Part shown: in pieces, positions 27,345 to 35,373 of the stretch | Layout: every line of letters starts with the position of its first letter | Numbering within the stretch: position 1 is the stretch's first letter | DNA from: Endobacterium cereale | GTDB lineage: Bacteria; Pseudomonadota; Alphaproteobacteria; Rhizobiales; Rhizobiaceae | Direction: 5' to 3' | NCBI RefSeq assembly: GCF_009617585.1 | Contig: NZ_WIXI01000046.1 | Span: forward strand, 186,001 to 250,000 | Length of the DNA stretch: 64,000 bases | Program-made: the position numbers and the translations under genes | Notes under the pieces: model-generated | Told to the model about the DNA's origin: nothing | Database searches by the model: none | The model's input: the letters and a program-made list of their open reading frames with translations, nothing else

Positions 27345-27544
27345 CGATGTAACTCTCTCGTTTTTCTGAAACAGCCAGAGCGCTCGATGATCATCCTCTG
27401 GTCCAGACTTTCAAAAGTCATCGCCTCGGGATCAGCCTTGTCGGCAGAGCGGGTTCGCCATTCTTTGCTTGTCGGTTACGGGCGTTTGCCCATATCCGAG
27501 CGGGCCAATACACCAAAGGGCACCGCTTGTCATCCCGTCGGTTG

Positions 27545-27578
27545 CATTTTTATGACGGAAAGGCCGCGTTTTCGGCCC
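27545..27578 (-). terminator. Possible terminator after trmD
   Basis: GGCCG/CGGCC hairpin followed on the minus strand by TTTCC and a short T-rich stretch, about 25 bases past the trmD stop. Modest stem. Confidence 0.45.
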
Positions 27579-27603
27579 GTACTGCGCCGCCTGGAGCGCA
27601 GCG

Positions 27604-28290
27604 TCAGTCCAGAAGATCCGGCCGGCGTTCCTTCGTCAGCTTTCGCGCCTGTTCCTGCCGCCATTTTTCGATGGCCGCATGGTTGCCGGAGGTCAGAACC
27701 GCCGGGATTTCCTGCCCTTCGAAAACCTGCGGCCGGGTATAATGCGGGTGTTCCAGCATGCCGGTCTCGAAACTTTCATGGGTGCCGGACAGAACATTGC
27801 CCATTACGCCCGGCAGGATACGCACCACGGCATCGAGAAGGATCAGCGCCGCCGGCTCACCGCCGGAGAGAATGTAGTCGCCGATCGACACTTCCTCGAG
27901 TTCGCGGCCATCGATGACCCGCTGGTCCACACCTTCGAAACGGCCGCAGACGATCACCACGCCTTCACCGGCAGCAAGCTCGCGCACGCGCGCCTGCGTC
28001 AGCGGCTTTCCACGCGGGCTCATCAGCAGGCGGGGGCGATTGTCACCCTTGTCTTTGGCCGCGACCGAGTCGATCGCCTTGGCGAGAATATCCGGTTTCA
28101 GCACCATGCCGGCGCCACCGCCGGCCGGCGTGTCATCGACGGTGCGGTGTCTATCCTCCGCAAAATCGCGGATCTGCACGGCCTCAACCGACCATTCACC
28201 GCGTGCTGCGGCCTTGCCGGCCAGCGACGTGGAGAGATGGCCCGGAAACATTTCGGGATAAAGCGTCAGGATGGTGGCGCGAAAGGTCAT
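27604..28290 (-). CDS. trmD: tRNA (guanine-N1-)-methyltransferase TrmD
   Basis: A 228-residue SPOUT methyltransferase making m1G37 in tRNAs. The trefoil-knot motifs [23 protein letters not shown] and [15 protein letters not shown] are intact, as is [15 protein letters not shown] start at the ATG at 28290 because family members begin with [17 protein letters not shown]; an earlier in-frame codon would run into rimM. Four bases separate it from the rimM stop. Confidence 0.95.
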   Translation of the reverse strand: MTFRATILTLYPEMFPGHLSTSLAGKAAARGEWSVEAVQIRDFAEDRHRTVDDTPAGGGAGMVLKPDILAKAIDSVAAKDKGDNRPRLLMSPRGKPLTQARVRELAAGEGVVIVCGRFEGVDQRVIDGRELEEVSIGDYILSGGEPAALILLDAVVRILPGVMGNVLSGTHESFETGMLEHPHYTRPQVFEGQEIPAVLTSGNHAAIEKWRQEQARKLTKERRPDLLD

Positions 28291-28294
28291 GAAA

Positions 28295-28858
28295 TCAGTT
28301 GCCGCCGGGAAAGCCATCCTGGCCCTTGCCCTCATTGGGGTCCTCGATGAGGCCGGCCGCCATCGGATCGATGAGAAGGCGACCGTTTTCGAGATCGATT
28401 TCCAGCACGGCGGCTTCGGAGAAAGGGATCAAAGCCGGGCGACGGCCCGGGCCCTTCAGCTCCAAAAGGTCGCCGGCGCCGAAATCATGAACCGAGGTCA
28501 CCTTGCCGTAGCTTTTGCCTTCGGCATCGACGGCTTCGAGGCCCTCGAGATCGGCATAATAAAATTCGTCTTCTTCCAGTTCGTCGTCCGGCAGGTTGTC
28601 GCGGTCGATGAACAGTTCCAGACCGTTCAGTGCTTCGGCCGCATTGCGGTCGTTGATACCGCGAAAACGGACGATCACGACGGTCTTGGCTTCGCGCAGG
28701 TCGAGGATCTCGAACACGCGGCCGTCGGCGCTGTGCAGGTTGCCGTAATCGCCGATCGACATCGGATCTTCGGTAAAGGTGCGCACGCGCACTTCGCCGC
28801 GCAGGCCTTGGGCCGCGCCGATCGTGGCCATCAGGATTGGGTTTTCAAGCTTAGCCAT
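28295..28858 (-). CDS. rimM: 16S rRNA processing protein RimM
   Basis: A 187-residue protein: N-terminal RimM barrel ([20 protein letters not shown]) and C-terminal PRC-barrel ([29 protein letters not shown]). RimM aids 30S maturation and binds S19. The C-terminus is slightly extended with acidic residues. Between rpsP and trmD as in most bacteria. Confidence 0.95.
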   Translation of the reverse strand: MAKLENPILMATIGAAQGLRGEVRVRTFTEDPMSIGDYGNLHSADGRVFEILDLREAKTVVIVRFRGINDRNAAEALNGLELFIDRDNLPDDELEEDEFYYADLEGLEAVDAEGKSYGKVTSVHDFGAGDLLELKGPGRRPALIPFSEAAVLEIDLENGRLLIDPMAAGLIEDPNEGKGQDGFPGGN

Positions 28859-28953
28859 ACGGGCGTGCCGATCCTTAGTGTCGTTTCCGGTCTTTTACGG
28901 CGGCAGAGATTGTCGGGCAAGCGCCGTTATCGTGTGCCGATCTGCAAAGGGAA

Positions 28954-28981
28954 ACGGGTGGCATGTTGCCATGCCACCCGT
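28954..28981 (-). terminator. Hairpin between rpsP and rimM
   Basis: An eleven-base perfect stem (ACGGGTGGCAT / ATGCCACCCGT) with a six-base loop, 29 bases after rpsP. The minus-strand sequence after it (TTTCCCTTTG) is only moderately T-rich, so read-through into rimM is likely. Confidence 0.6.
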
Positions 28982-29009
28982 GACTTTCAGACCTTACGGT
29001 CGGAAAAGA

Positions 29010-29390
29010 TTATTCAGCAGAAGCGGCGGCTTCGGCAGCAGCTGCCTTGGCGTCTTCGATCTTCTGTGCCTTTTCAGCAGCGCGCTCGGTTGCCTTCTTG
29101 CCCGGCTTTGCCTTTTCCGGGTTGTTCTTGGCATCGCGGGTAGCGATGTTGGCGTCGGCCAGGAAGCGCAGAACGCGGTCGGTCGGCTGTGCACCGTTTT
29201 CGATCCAATGCTGGATGCGCTCGGCGTTCAGTTCGATACGGGCCGGGTTGTCCTTGGCCAGCATCGGGTTCCAGGAACCGAGCTTCTCCAGGAAGCGGCC
29301 GTCGCGCGGCGAACGGGCGTCAGCCAGAACAACCGTGTAGTAAGGACGCTTCTTGGAACCACCGCGGGCCAGACGAATCTTCAGGGACAT
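29010..29390 (-). CDS. rpsP: 30S ribosomal protein S16 with C-terminal tail
   Basis: Residues 1-85 are standard S16 ([47 protein letters not shown]). A further ~40 residues form a Lys/Ala/Glu-rich tail ending [11 protein letters not shown], close in style to the L19 tail in the same cluster. S16 is needed for 30S assembly. Preceded by the chorismate mutase gene with a 54-base gap. Confidence 0.95.
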   Translation of the reverse strand: MSLKIRLARGGSKKRPYYTVVLADARSPRDGRFLEKLGSWNPMLAKDNPARIELNAERIQHWIENGAQPTDRVLRFLADANIATRDAKNNPEKAKPGKKATERAAEKAQKIEDAKAAAAEAAASAE

Positions 29391-29444
29391 TTTTATTCTC
29401 CTAGGTTTGGGCCGCCATCCGGCGGGCCGTGTCTCAATAGTTGG

Positions 29445-29762
29445 TTATGCAGTCTCTTTGGTGCCGCCATGTTCGGCGGCAATCGCTTCATGGTGCCTGA
29501 TGACTTCCTTGATGACGAAGTTCAGGAACTTTTCCGCGAAATCCGGGTCCAGATTGGCATCCTTCGCCAGCTGGCGAAGGCGTTCGATCTGGAATTCTTC
29601 ACGCGCCGGGTCGGCCGGCGGCAAATCGTATTGAGCCTTGAGGTGGCCCACTTCCTTGGTGCAGCGAAAACGTTCGGCCAGCATATGCACCAGCGCCGCG
29701 TCGATATTGTCGATCGACTGGCGGTAGCTGAGAAGCTTTGCCTTCACTTGCGGGTCAACCAT
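29445..29762 (-). CDS. Chorismate mutase (AroQ class)
   Basis: A 105-residue all-helical chorismate mutase. Key residues follow the AroQ pattern: RQSIDNIDAALVHMLAERF in helix 1 (catalytic Arg), CTKEVGHLK with the second Arg/Lys pair, and FLNFVIKEVIRHHE. It converts chorismate to prephenate for Phe/Tyr synthesis. It has no fused dehydratase or dehydrogenase. Its position between ffh and rpsP is a rhizobial trait; 15 bases separate it from ffh, so it is probably co-transcribed with SRP and ribosome genes. Confidence 0.9.
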   Translation of the reverse strand: MVDPQVKAKLLSYRQSIDNIDAALVHMLAERFRCTKEVGHLKAQYDLPPADPAREEFQIERLRQLAKDANLDPDFAEKFLNFVIKEVIRHHEAIAAEHGGTKETA

Positions 29763-29777
29763 TCTTCGCGCTCCCTC

Positions 29778-31322
29778 TTATTTCTTCTTGCCCGGCAGAC
29801 CCGGAAGGCCGGGGAAACCACCGAGACCCGGCAGGCTACCGCCACCGAGACCGGGCATGCCGCCCGGCTTCAAGCCGGCAGCTTCGGCCTGCTTCTGCAG
29901 GGCTTCGAGCTGTTTCGGGTCAAGCTTGGAAAGGTCGGGCATGCCGCCCATACCACCCATGCCGCCCATGCCCATCTTGGAGGCAAGGCCGCCCATCATC
30001 TGCTTCATCACGCCGCCCTTGCCCTTGCCGCCCATCATTTTCATCATGTCGGCCATCTGGCGGTGCATTTTCAGAAGCTTGTTGATTTCCGCCGCATCCG
30101 AGCCGGAACCGGCCGCGATACGCTTCTTGCGGGAATGTTTCAGCATGTCAGGGTTGGCGCGCTCGGCCTTGGTCATCGAGGAGATGATGGCGATCTGGCG
30201 ATCAAAGGTCTTGTCGCTCATGCCGGATGCGGCGAGCTTGTCCTTCATGCCGGCCATGCCCGGCATCATGCCCATGATGCCACCCATGCCGCCGAGCGAT
30301 TTCATCTGGCGCAGCTGGTCGGCAAGGTCGTTGAGGTCGAACTTGCCCGACTGCATCTTCTTGGCCATCGCCGCGGCTTTTTCCGCATCGATGTTTTCGG
30401 CAGCCTTTTCGACCAGCGAAACGATGTCGCCCATGCCGAGAATACGGTCGGCGATACGGCGGGGATGGAATTCCTCCATCTCCGTCATCTTTTCGCCGAC
30501 ACCGATCAGCTTGATCGGCTTGCCGGTAACGGCGCGCATCGAAAGTGCTGCACCGCCACGGCCATCGCCGTCCATGCGGGTCAGAACGAGGCCGGTAATG
30601 CCGACGCGTTCATCGAAATTGCGGGCCAGATTGACGGCGTCCTGACCGGTCAGGCTGTCGGCCACCAGCAGGATTTCATGCGGATTGGACTTGCGCTTGA
30701 TCTCGGCCATTTCGGCCATCAGCGGCTCGTCGATATGCGTGCGGCCGGCGGTGTCGAGGATGACGACGTCATGGCCGCCGAGCTTTGCTGCCTGCACGGC
30801 GCGCGCGGCGATATCGGTCGGCGACTGGCCGGCGATGACCGGCAGCGTATCGACGCCGGTCTGTACGCCCAACTGGCGCAACTGTTCCTGGGCTGCCGGA
30901 CGACGCGTGTCGAGCGACGCCATCAGCACTTTTTTCTTTTCGCGCTCGGTCAGGCGCTTGGCGATCTTGCCGGTCGTGGTCGTTTTACCAGAACCCTGCA
31001 GACCGACCATCATGATGACGACGGGGGCAGCTGCATGAAGGCTGATGCCCACGCCTTCCGAACCGAGCATCTCGACCAGTTCGTCATGAACGATCTTGAC
31101 GACCATCTGGCCGGGCTTGATCGACTTCAGGACTTCGGCGCCGACGGCCTTTTCACGCACCTTGTCGGTGAAGGCGCGGACCACTTCGAGCGCTACGTCG
31201 GCTTCCAGAAGCGCACGGCGAACCTCGCGGAGCGCAGCGGTTACATCCGCCTCGCTCAACGCGCCACGGCCGGTCAGCCCATTCAGAATGGAGCCAAGAC
31301 GGTCCTGCAGGTTCTCAAACAT
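29778..31322 (-). CDS. ffh: Signal recognition particle protein Ffh
   Basis: A 514-residue SRP54 GTPase: N domain, G domain with GLQGSGKTTTTGKIA (G1), DTRRPAAQEQL, DTAGRTHIDE (G3) and TRMDGDGRGG (G4), and a methionine-rich M domain with SGSGSDAAEINKLLKMH for 4.5S RNA binding. The C-terminus is a Gly/Leu/Pro-rich tail (PGLGGFPGLPGLPGKKK). It works with FtsY. I chose the ATG at 31322 with GGAAG upstream. First gene of the cluster. Confidence 0.96.
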   Translation of the reverse strand: MFENLQDRLGSILNGLTGRGALSEADVTAALREVRRALLEADVALEVVRAFTDKVREKAVGAEVLKSIKPGQMVVKIVHDELVEMLGSEGVGISLHAAAPVVIMMVGLQGSGKTTTTGKIAKRLTEREKKKVLMASLDTRRPAAQEQLRQLGVQTGVDTLPVIAGQSPTDIAARAVQAAKLGGHDVVILDTAGRTHIDEPLMAEMAEIKRKSNPHEILLVADSLTGQDAVNLARNFDERVGITGLVLTRMDGDGRGGAALSMRAVTGKPIKLIGVGEKMTEMEEFHPRRIADRILGMGDIVSLVEKAAENIDAEKAAAMAKKMQSGKFDLNDLADQLRQMKSLGGMGGIMGMMPGMAGMKDKLAASGMSDKTFDRQIAIISSMTKAERANPDMLKHSRKKRIAAGSGSDAAEINKLLKMHRQMADMMKMMGGKGKGGVMKQMMGGLASKMGMGGMGGMGGMPDLSKLDPKQLEALQKQAEAAGLKPGGMPGLGGGSLPGLGGFPGLPGLPGKKK

Positions 31323-31603
31323 CACAACTTCCTTCTTCGTTTCCGGGTGCCCGGAAACGTCGGGTCTTTGACCGCTGAAAACAAGACGCCAAGGCGCGCG
31401 CAAAGCCAAAAAGCACCCGAGGGCGCAACGCGCTGTCGGATGTTGACCTCCGGGCTCAATATGTCGGCCCCGGTCGGCGGCTCCAAGTCGTGACTTGTCA
31501 GCAGATTTTGGGGCTTAAACAGGAAATGGAGCGCAGAGTCAAGGTGTGGCGGGTGTCCGCCATGTTCGGCGACGCTTGAAGCCTGTGCTGCGGCTTCTTA
31601 TAG

Positions 31604-32707
31604 ATGACGAATGAACCGTCGCAATTTTTTCAAATGACCGGTCTTGCTGCCATCGCCGCGCTTGCCGGCGGGTTCACGGCTAGGAGCGCCATGGCTGGCA
31701 ACAAGTATTATACGGGTCCCGTCTCGGATCATTTCGACGGCACCCACTTTTTCAATCCGAATGGCGAGGAACCGGCAGGCACGCTTGATCTCCTGCGCTG
31801 GAAGCTCGGCAACGGCAATATTCCCTGGCCTGACACATTTGCCAGCCCGTTTCCGCAGGCCATGCCGGAAACCCGCGTCAGCGGCGATCGCATCGTCGTC
31901 ACCATGGTCGGGCATGCCTCGATGCTCATCCAGGTCGCCGGTCTCAACATCCTCACCGATCCCGTCTGGTCGGAGCGCACCAGCCCATTCAACTGGACCG
32001 GCCCGAAACGCGTCAACCCGCCCGGCATCCGCATCGGCGATCTGCCGCCCATCGATATCGTGCTCGTCACCCACAATCACTACGACCATCTCGATCTCGA
32101 AACCCTGTGGGTGTTGCAGGGGCGCGACCAGCCGCATTTCATCACCCCTCTTGGCAATGACGCGATCATTCGCACACGCGTGCCGGATGCGAAAATCACG
32201 GTGATGGATTGGGGCGGAAATGAAAGTGTTGCGCCCGGCGTTATCTTCCATTGCGAGCCCTGCCACCACTGGTCGGCACGTGGCTTGAACGACCGCCGGC
32301 AGGCGCTCTGGGCCGCTTTCGCGTTCGAAACGCCGGCCGGCAAGATCTATCATATCGGCGATACCGGCTTTCACAGCGGCATCAATTATCGCGCGGCGAA
32401 GGAAAAACATGGCGGTTTTCGCCTCGCCAACCTGCCGTTCGGCGCCTATGAGCCGCGCTGGTTCATGAAAGCCCAGCATCAAAACCCGGAAGAGGCGGTG
32501 GAGGGTATGGCGCTTTGCGGCGCCGCCTTCGTTGCCGGCCATCATTGGGGCACCGTGAAACTTACCAATGAAGGCATCGAACAGCCGGTGGAAGCACTGC
32601 ATGCCGCGCTCGACAGCCGCAAAATTTCCCGCCATCGTTTCCGTCCGATGCGACCGGGCGAAGTTTTCGATGTGCCGGCGTCCGCTTCCGCAAACACTCC
32701 CACTTGA
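31604..32707 (+). CDS. Metallo-beta-lactamase-fold hydrolase (UlaG/NAPE-PLD-like), Tat signal probably broken by frameshift
   Basis: The 367-residue frame has the MBL-fold metal motif THNHYDHLD near residue 151, a later metal histidine in CEPCHHWSAR, the bridging aspartate in HIGDTGF and a final metal histidine in AGHHWGT; LTDPVWSERTSPFNW is characteristic of the NAPE-PLD/UlaG-like group. Substrate unknown. As written it begins MTNEPSQFFQMTGLAAIAALAGG. In another frame, the ATG at 31611 reads MNRRNFFK and then stops, exactly where this frame continues with MTGLAAIAALAGG. Joining the two gives a textbook twin-arginine signal peptide (to ARSAMA), so one base seems to have been lost near 31625-31634. 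The haem oxygenase gene follows after 52 bases. Confidence 0.85.
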   Translation: MTNEPSQFFQMTGLAAIAALAGGFTARSAMAGNKYYTGPVSDHFDGTHFFNPNGEEPAGTLDLLRWKLGNGNIPWPDTFASPFPQAMPETRVSGDRIVVTMVGHASMLIQVAGLNILTDPVWSERTSPFNWTGPKRVNPPGIRIGDLPPIDIVLVTHNHYDHLDLETLWVLQGRDQPHFITPLGNDAIIRTRVPDAKITVMDWGGNESVAPGVIFHCEPCHHWSARGLNDRRQALWAAFAFETPAGKIYHIGDTGFHSGINYRAAKEKHGGFRLANLPFGAYEPRWFMKAQHQNPEEAVEGMALCGAAFVAGHHWGTVKLTNEGIEQPVEALHAALDSRKISRHRFRPMRPGEVFDVPASASANTPT

Positions 32708-32759
32708 CGACACCCATGGCGATTTGCTTGATGCGAAACATGAGTGTTAAGGACAAGAA

Positions 32760-33347
32760 ATGCTGATCGAACTCGAACGCCCGGCCGAATCCACCCGTAT
32801 CCAGCGACTGAAGGCACTGACCACGGGGACCCACGACACGCTGGATAAGCGCATCATGCGGGCAGAACCGTTTGCCAGCCGCGAGCGTTACGCCCTGTTT
32901 CTCGCGGTCCAGCATCATTTTCACGGCGATGTCGCGCCGCTTTATGCATCGGCAGACCTCAATGCAAAACTCCCGGGCCTCGCCGATCGTTGCCGTCTGG
33001 AAGCGCTGCGTCAGGATATCGTCGATCTCGGCGGGACAGCAGAAACGCTTGCCTCCACGACCGGGCCTTTGAGCCCGGCTGCAGCACTCGGTTGGGTTTA
33101 CGTCGCCGAAGGCTCCAACCTCGGCGCCGCCTTTCTGCGCAAGGAAGCGATGAAACTTGACCTGTCCGACGATTTTGGCGCGCGTCACCTTGCCGGTCAT
33201 CCGGAAGGCCGTGGCCTTCACTGGCGCAATTTCGTGGCCGCCTATAACGACCTGCCGCTTTCGGAAGCAGAAGAGATCGACGCTGCCGAGGGCGCCAAGG
33301 CCGCGTTCCGGCGTGTGCATGGGCTGGTGGAGAAGATTTTCGGGTAA
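32760..33347 (+). CDS. Biliverdin-producing haem oxygenase
   Basis: A 195-residue haem oxygenase-fold protein. The proximal histidine lies in TTGTHDTLDK near residue 25 and the distal helix has GWVYVAEGSNLGAAF. It opens haem to biliverdin, CO and iron. Relatives include BphO (chromophore supply for bacteriophytochromes) and HmuO/HemO (iron release). No phytochrome, haem transporter or Fur-box-like site is obvious beside it, so which role applies is open. Confidence 0.87.
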   Translation: MLIELERPAESTRIQRLKALTTGTHDTLDKRIMRAEPFASRERYALFLAVQHHFHGDVAPLYASADLNAKLPGLADRCRLEALRQDIVDLGGTAETLASTTGPLSPAAALGWVYVAEGSNLGAAFLRKEAMKLDLSDDFGARHLAGHPEGRGLHWRNFVAAYNDLPLSEAEEIDAAEGAKAAFRRVHGLVEKIFG

Positions 33348-33352
33348 GTCTC

Positions 33353-33901
33353 CTAGCCGATCACCTTCACCACGGTTCCTTTCTGGATGACTTTCATCAG
33401 CCGCCGCATATCTCGCAGCTCGACGGCGACGCAGCCGGCAGTCGGCTCAAATCCCGGCCGGATGAGGTGAAAGAAGATCGCCGATCCGCGGTTTCGCCGG
33501 CGTGACGAGATATTCCAGTCGAGAACGAGGCAGACATCGTAAAGTCCGTCTGCCCGTTTCATCTCCTCGTGGCTGGGCTTGAACGGCGCCTTGACCAGGC
33601 GGTTATAGCTCGGATGGCCGGGCTCATCGCACCACAACATGTCAGAGCGGATGCGGCGCATGGGCAGTGCCGTCGGCAGTGCGCGCACGCGGTCGCCACG
33701 GACAAAACCGGAAAGTACGGACATGGCGGCGATCGGCGTTGCGCCGTCCCCTTCCCGCTTGCGCGCGGTTCGCCCGGAGCGACCGATGGCAGCGGGAATG
33801 GTGATTGGACCGCATTGGACAAGCGCTCGCGAACGCTTTCCAGGCGCCTGCCGCACCACAATTGTTGGTGGACCCCTTTTCTTTTCGGCCTTTGCTCGCA
33901 T
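33353..33901 (-). CDS. L,D-transpeptidase (YkuD family)
   Basis: The product carries a YkuD domain. The catalytic block is FFHLIRPGFEPTAGCVAV near residue 155, with the invariant His and the nucleophile Cys; ATPIAAMSVLSG earlier corresponds to the T/S-P-x-G segment. It is close to the short YnhG-like form that begins with a basic stretch and lacks a clear signal peptide here. Such enzymes form 3-3 peptidoglycan cross-links, abundant in Rhizobiales, or attach proteins to peptidoglycan. GTG at 33910 is an alternative start to the ATG at 33901. Convergent with haem oxygenase, five bases apart. Confidence 0.82.
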   Translation of the reverse strand: MRAKAEKKRGPPTIVVRQAPGKRSRALVQCGPITIPAAIGRSGRTARKREGDGATPIAAMSVLSGFVRGDRVRALPTALPMRRIRSDMLWCDEPGHPSYNRLVKAPFKPSHEEMKRADGLYDVCLVLDWNISSRRRNRGSAIFFHLIRPGFEPTAGCVAVELRDMRRLMKVIQKGTVVKVIG

Positions 33902-34034
33902 TTTCCTCACAAGTTTTTGCTTTGCTCATGATTTTATTTGAATTCATAGCAAGCTAGCACTTACATCAAGTGCCCGAAACAGTCGGCCGCGCACCATCCG
34001 TGATGGCCCGCGACAACAAAGAGGCAAGTTCTAC

Positions 34035-34718
34035 ATGGCAGCACGCACCATCCTTCTGGTCGACGACGATAACGACCTGCGCGAAACGCTGGTCGAGCAG
34101 CTTTCCTTTTATGAAGAATTCAACATTCTGCAGGAGAGCAACGCCACCAAGGCGATGCAGGCTGCCAAGGCGGGCCAGATCGACCTGTTGATCATGGATG
34201 TCGGCCTGCCGGACATGGATGGACGAGAGGCGGTGAAACTGCTGCGCAAGAGCGGCTTCAAGGCGCCGATCATCATGCTGACCGGCCATGATACCGACAG
34301 CGACACCATTCTCGGCCTCGAAGCCGGCGCCAACGATTATGTGACCAAGCCGTTCCGTTTCGCGGTTCTCTTGGCGCGTATCCGCGGCCAGTTGCGTCAG
34401 TACGAGCAGAGCGAAGACGCGACGTTTACCGTCGGGCCTTACGTGTTCAAGCCGAGCCAGAAGCTCTTGACCACCGACGACGGCAAAAAGATCCGTTTGA
34501 CGGAAAAGGAAGCGGCGATCATCCGTTATCTCTATCGCGCCGGCCAGAAGGTTGTTACGCGCGATGTGTTGCTGGAAGAGGTCTGGGGTTATAATTCGGG
34601 CGTCACAACCCACACGCTGGAAACCCATGTGTACCGCCTGCGCCAGAAGATCGAGCGCGACCCGTCCAACGCGGAAATCCTCGTGACGGAAAACGGTGGT
34701 TACAAGATCGTACCGTAA
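34035..34718 (+). CDS. OmpR-family response regulator, orphan
   Basis: A 227-residue regulator: receiver domain with acidic pocket VDDDND, phosphoacceptor Asp in LLIMDVGLPDMDG, Thr in MLTGHD and Lys in YVTKPF; then a winged helix with KIRLTEKEAAIIRYL and TTHTLETHVYRLRQKIE, the DNA-recognition helix. No histidine kinase gene is adjacent. The sequence resembles the CenR-type regulators of alphaproteobacteria that control envelope functions, but I make that link from memory and with low weight. A CNB-domain gene follows 12 bases downstream and is probably co-transcribed. Confidence 0.92.
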   Translation: MAARTILLVDDDNDLRETLVEQLSFYEEFNILQESNATKAMQAAKAGQIDLLIMDVGLPDMDGREAVKLLRKSGFKAPIIMLTGHDTDSDTILGLEAGANDYVTKPFRFAVLLARIRGQLRQYEQSEDATFTVGPYVFKPSQKLLTTDDGKKIRLTEKEAAIIRYLYRAGQKVVTRDVLLEEVWGYNSGVTTHTLETHVYRLRQKIERDPSNAEILVTENGGYKIVP

Positions 34719-34730
34719 GGACTTTTAACA

Positions 34731-35186
34731 ATGGCACTTGCCGACGACATTCGCCTGCTCTCGCAGGTGCCATTGTTTTCCGACATGGATGGCGACCAGT
34801 TGCGGCTGATCGCTTTTGGTGCAGAACGGCGAACGGTCGCTCACGGCCAGGCGCTGTTTCGCGAACATTCGCCAGCCGAATGCGCCTTCGTGGTGGCAAG
34901 CGGGCGCTTCCAGCTATCGACGCTTGGGCGTGATGGCCATATGCAGGTGGAGAAAGAGGTGGGCTCCGGCGCACTTTTGTCCGAACTCGCGCTGATCACG
35001 ATGGTGGAGCGCAAATACACGGCCGTGGCGCTACAAGACAGCGATGTGCTGAAGGTAACCCGCACCCTGTTCCACCGCCTGCTGGAAGAATATCCGCGCG
35101 CCGCACAGATTTTGCAGGCGCGCATCCGTGATAATCTGGTGCGCATGGCGCAGGCGGCAGCCGCGATGGAAAGCCGGTTCCAATAG
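34731..35186 (+). CDS. Cyclic-nucleotide-binding (CNB) domain protein without DNA-binding domain
   Basis: A 151-residue protein that is one cNMP-binding fold: LLSQVPLFSDMDGDQLRLIA, FREHSPAECAFVVASGRFQL and LLSELALITMVERKYTAVAL. The phosphate-binding cassette is degenerate (GALLSELALI, without the usual R-T/S-A), so true cAMP binding is uncertain. It ends before any helix-turn-helix. It follows the response regulator by 12 bases. Role unknown; possible partner of that regulator. Confidence 0.8.
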   Translation: MALADDIRLLSQVPLFSDMDGDQLRLIAFGAERRTVAHGQALFREHSPAECAFVVASGRFQLSTLGRDGHMQVEKEVGSGALLSELALITMVERKYTAVALQDSDVLKVTRTLFHRLLEEYPRAAQILQARIRDNLVRMAQAAAAMESRFQ

Positions 35187-35214
35187 GGAACGCTGGCCTC
35201 GGCGCGTTTGTTAA

Positions 35215-35250
35215 TGGATCCTCCGGTCAAGCCCGAGGATGACCAAAGAG
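35215..35250 (+). repeat. GGATCCTCGG-type palindromic repeat, copy 3
   Basis: TGGATCCTCCGG-N5-GCCCGAGGATGACC, same orientation as copy 1. Confidence 0.75.
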
Positions 35251-35316
35251 AGAATTTGCGAGGTGCCTCAAGTGGGGATCCAGCAGAAGGCTCATTGGCG
35301 GAAAATCCCTCCCACC

Positions 35317-35360
35317 GTCGTCATCCCCGGCCTCGAGCCGAGGATCCAAACCCAAGCAGC
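35317..35360 (-). repeat. GGATCCTCGG-type palindromic repeat, copy 4 (inverted)
   Basis: GTCGTCATCCCCGG, CTCGAGCCGAGGATCC and AAACCCAAGCAGC: opposite orientation to copy 3, 66 bases away. Confidence 0.75.
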
Positions 35361-35373
35361 ATAATACCACGCA

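Noticed and set aside
28779-31493. Open frame of about 900 codons on the plus strand opposite ffh, chorismate mutase, rpsP and rimM
   Set aside because: It is antisense to four well-conserved genes, rich in His, Arg and Gly as expected from reading GC-biased codons backwards, and has no domain or ribosome site.
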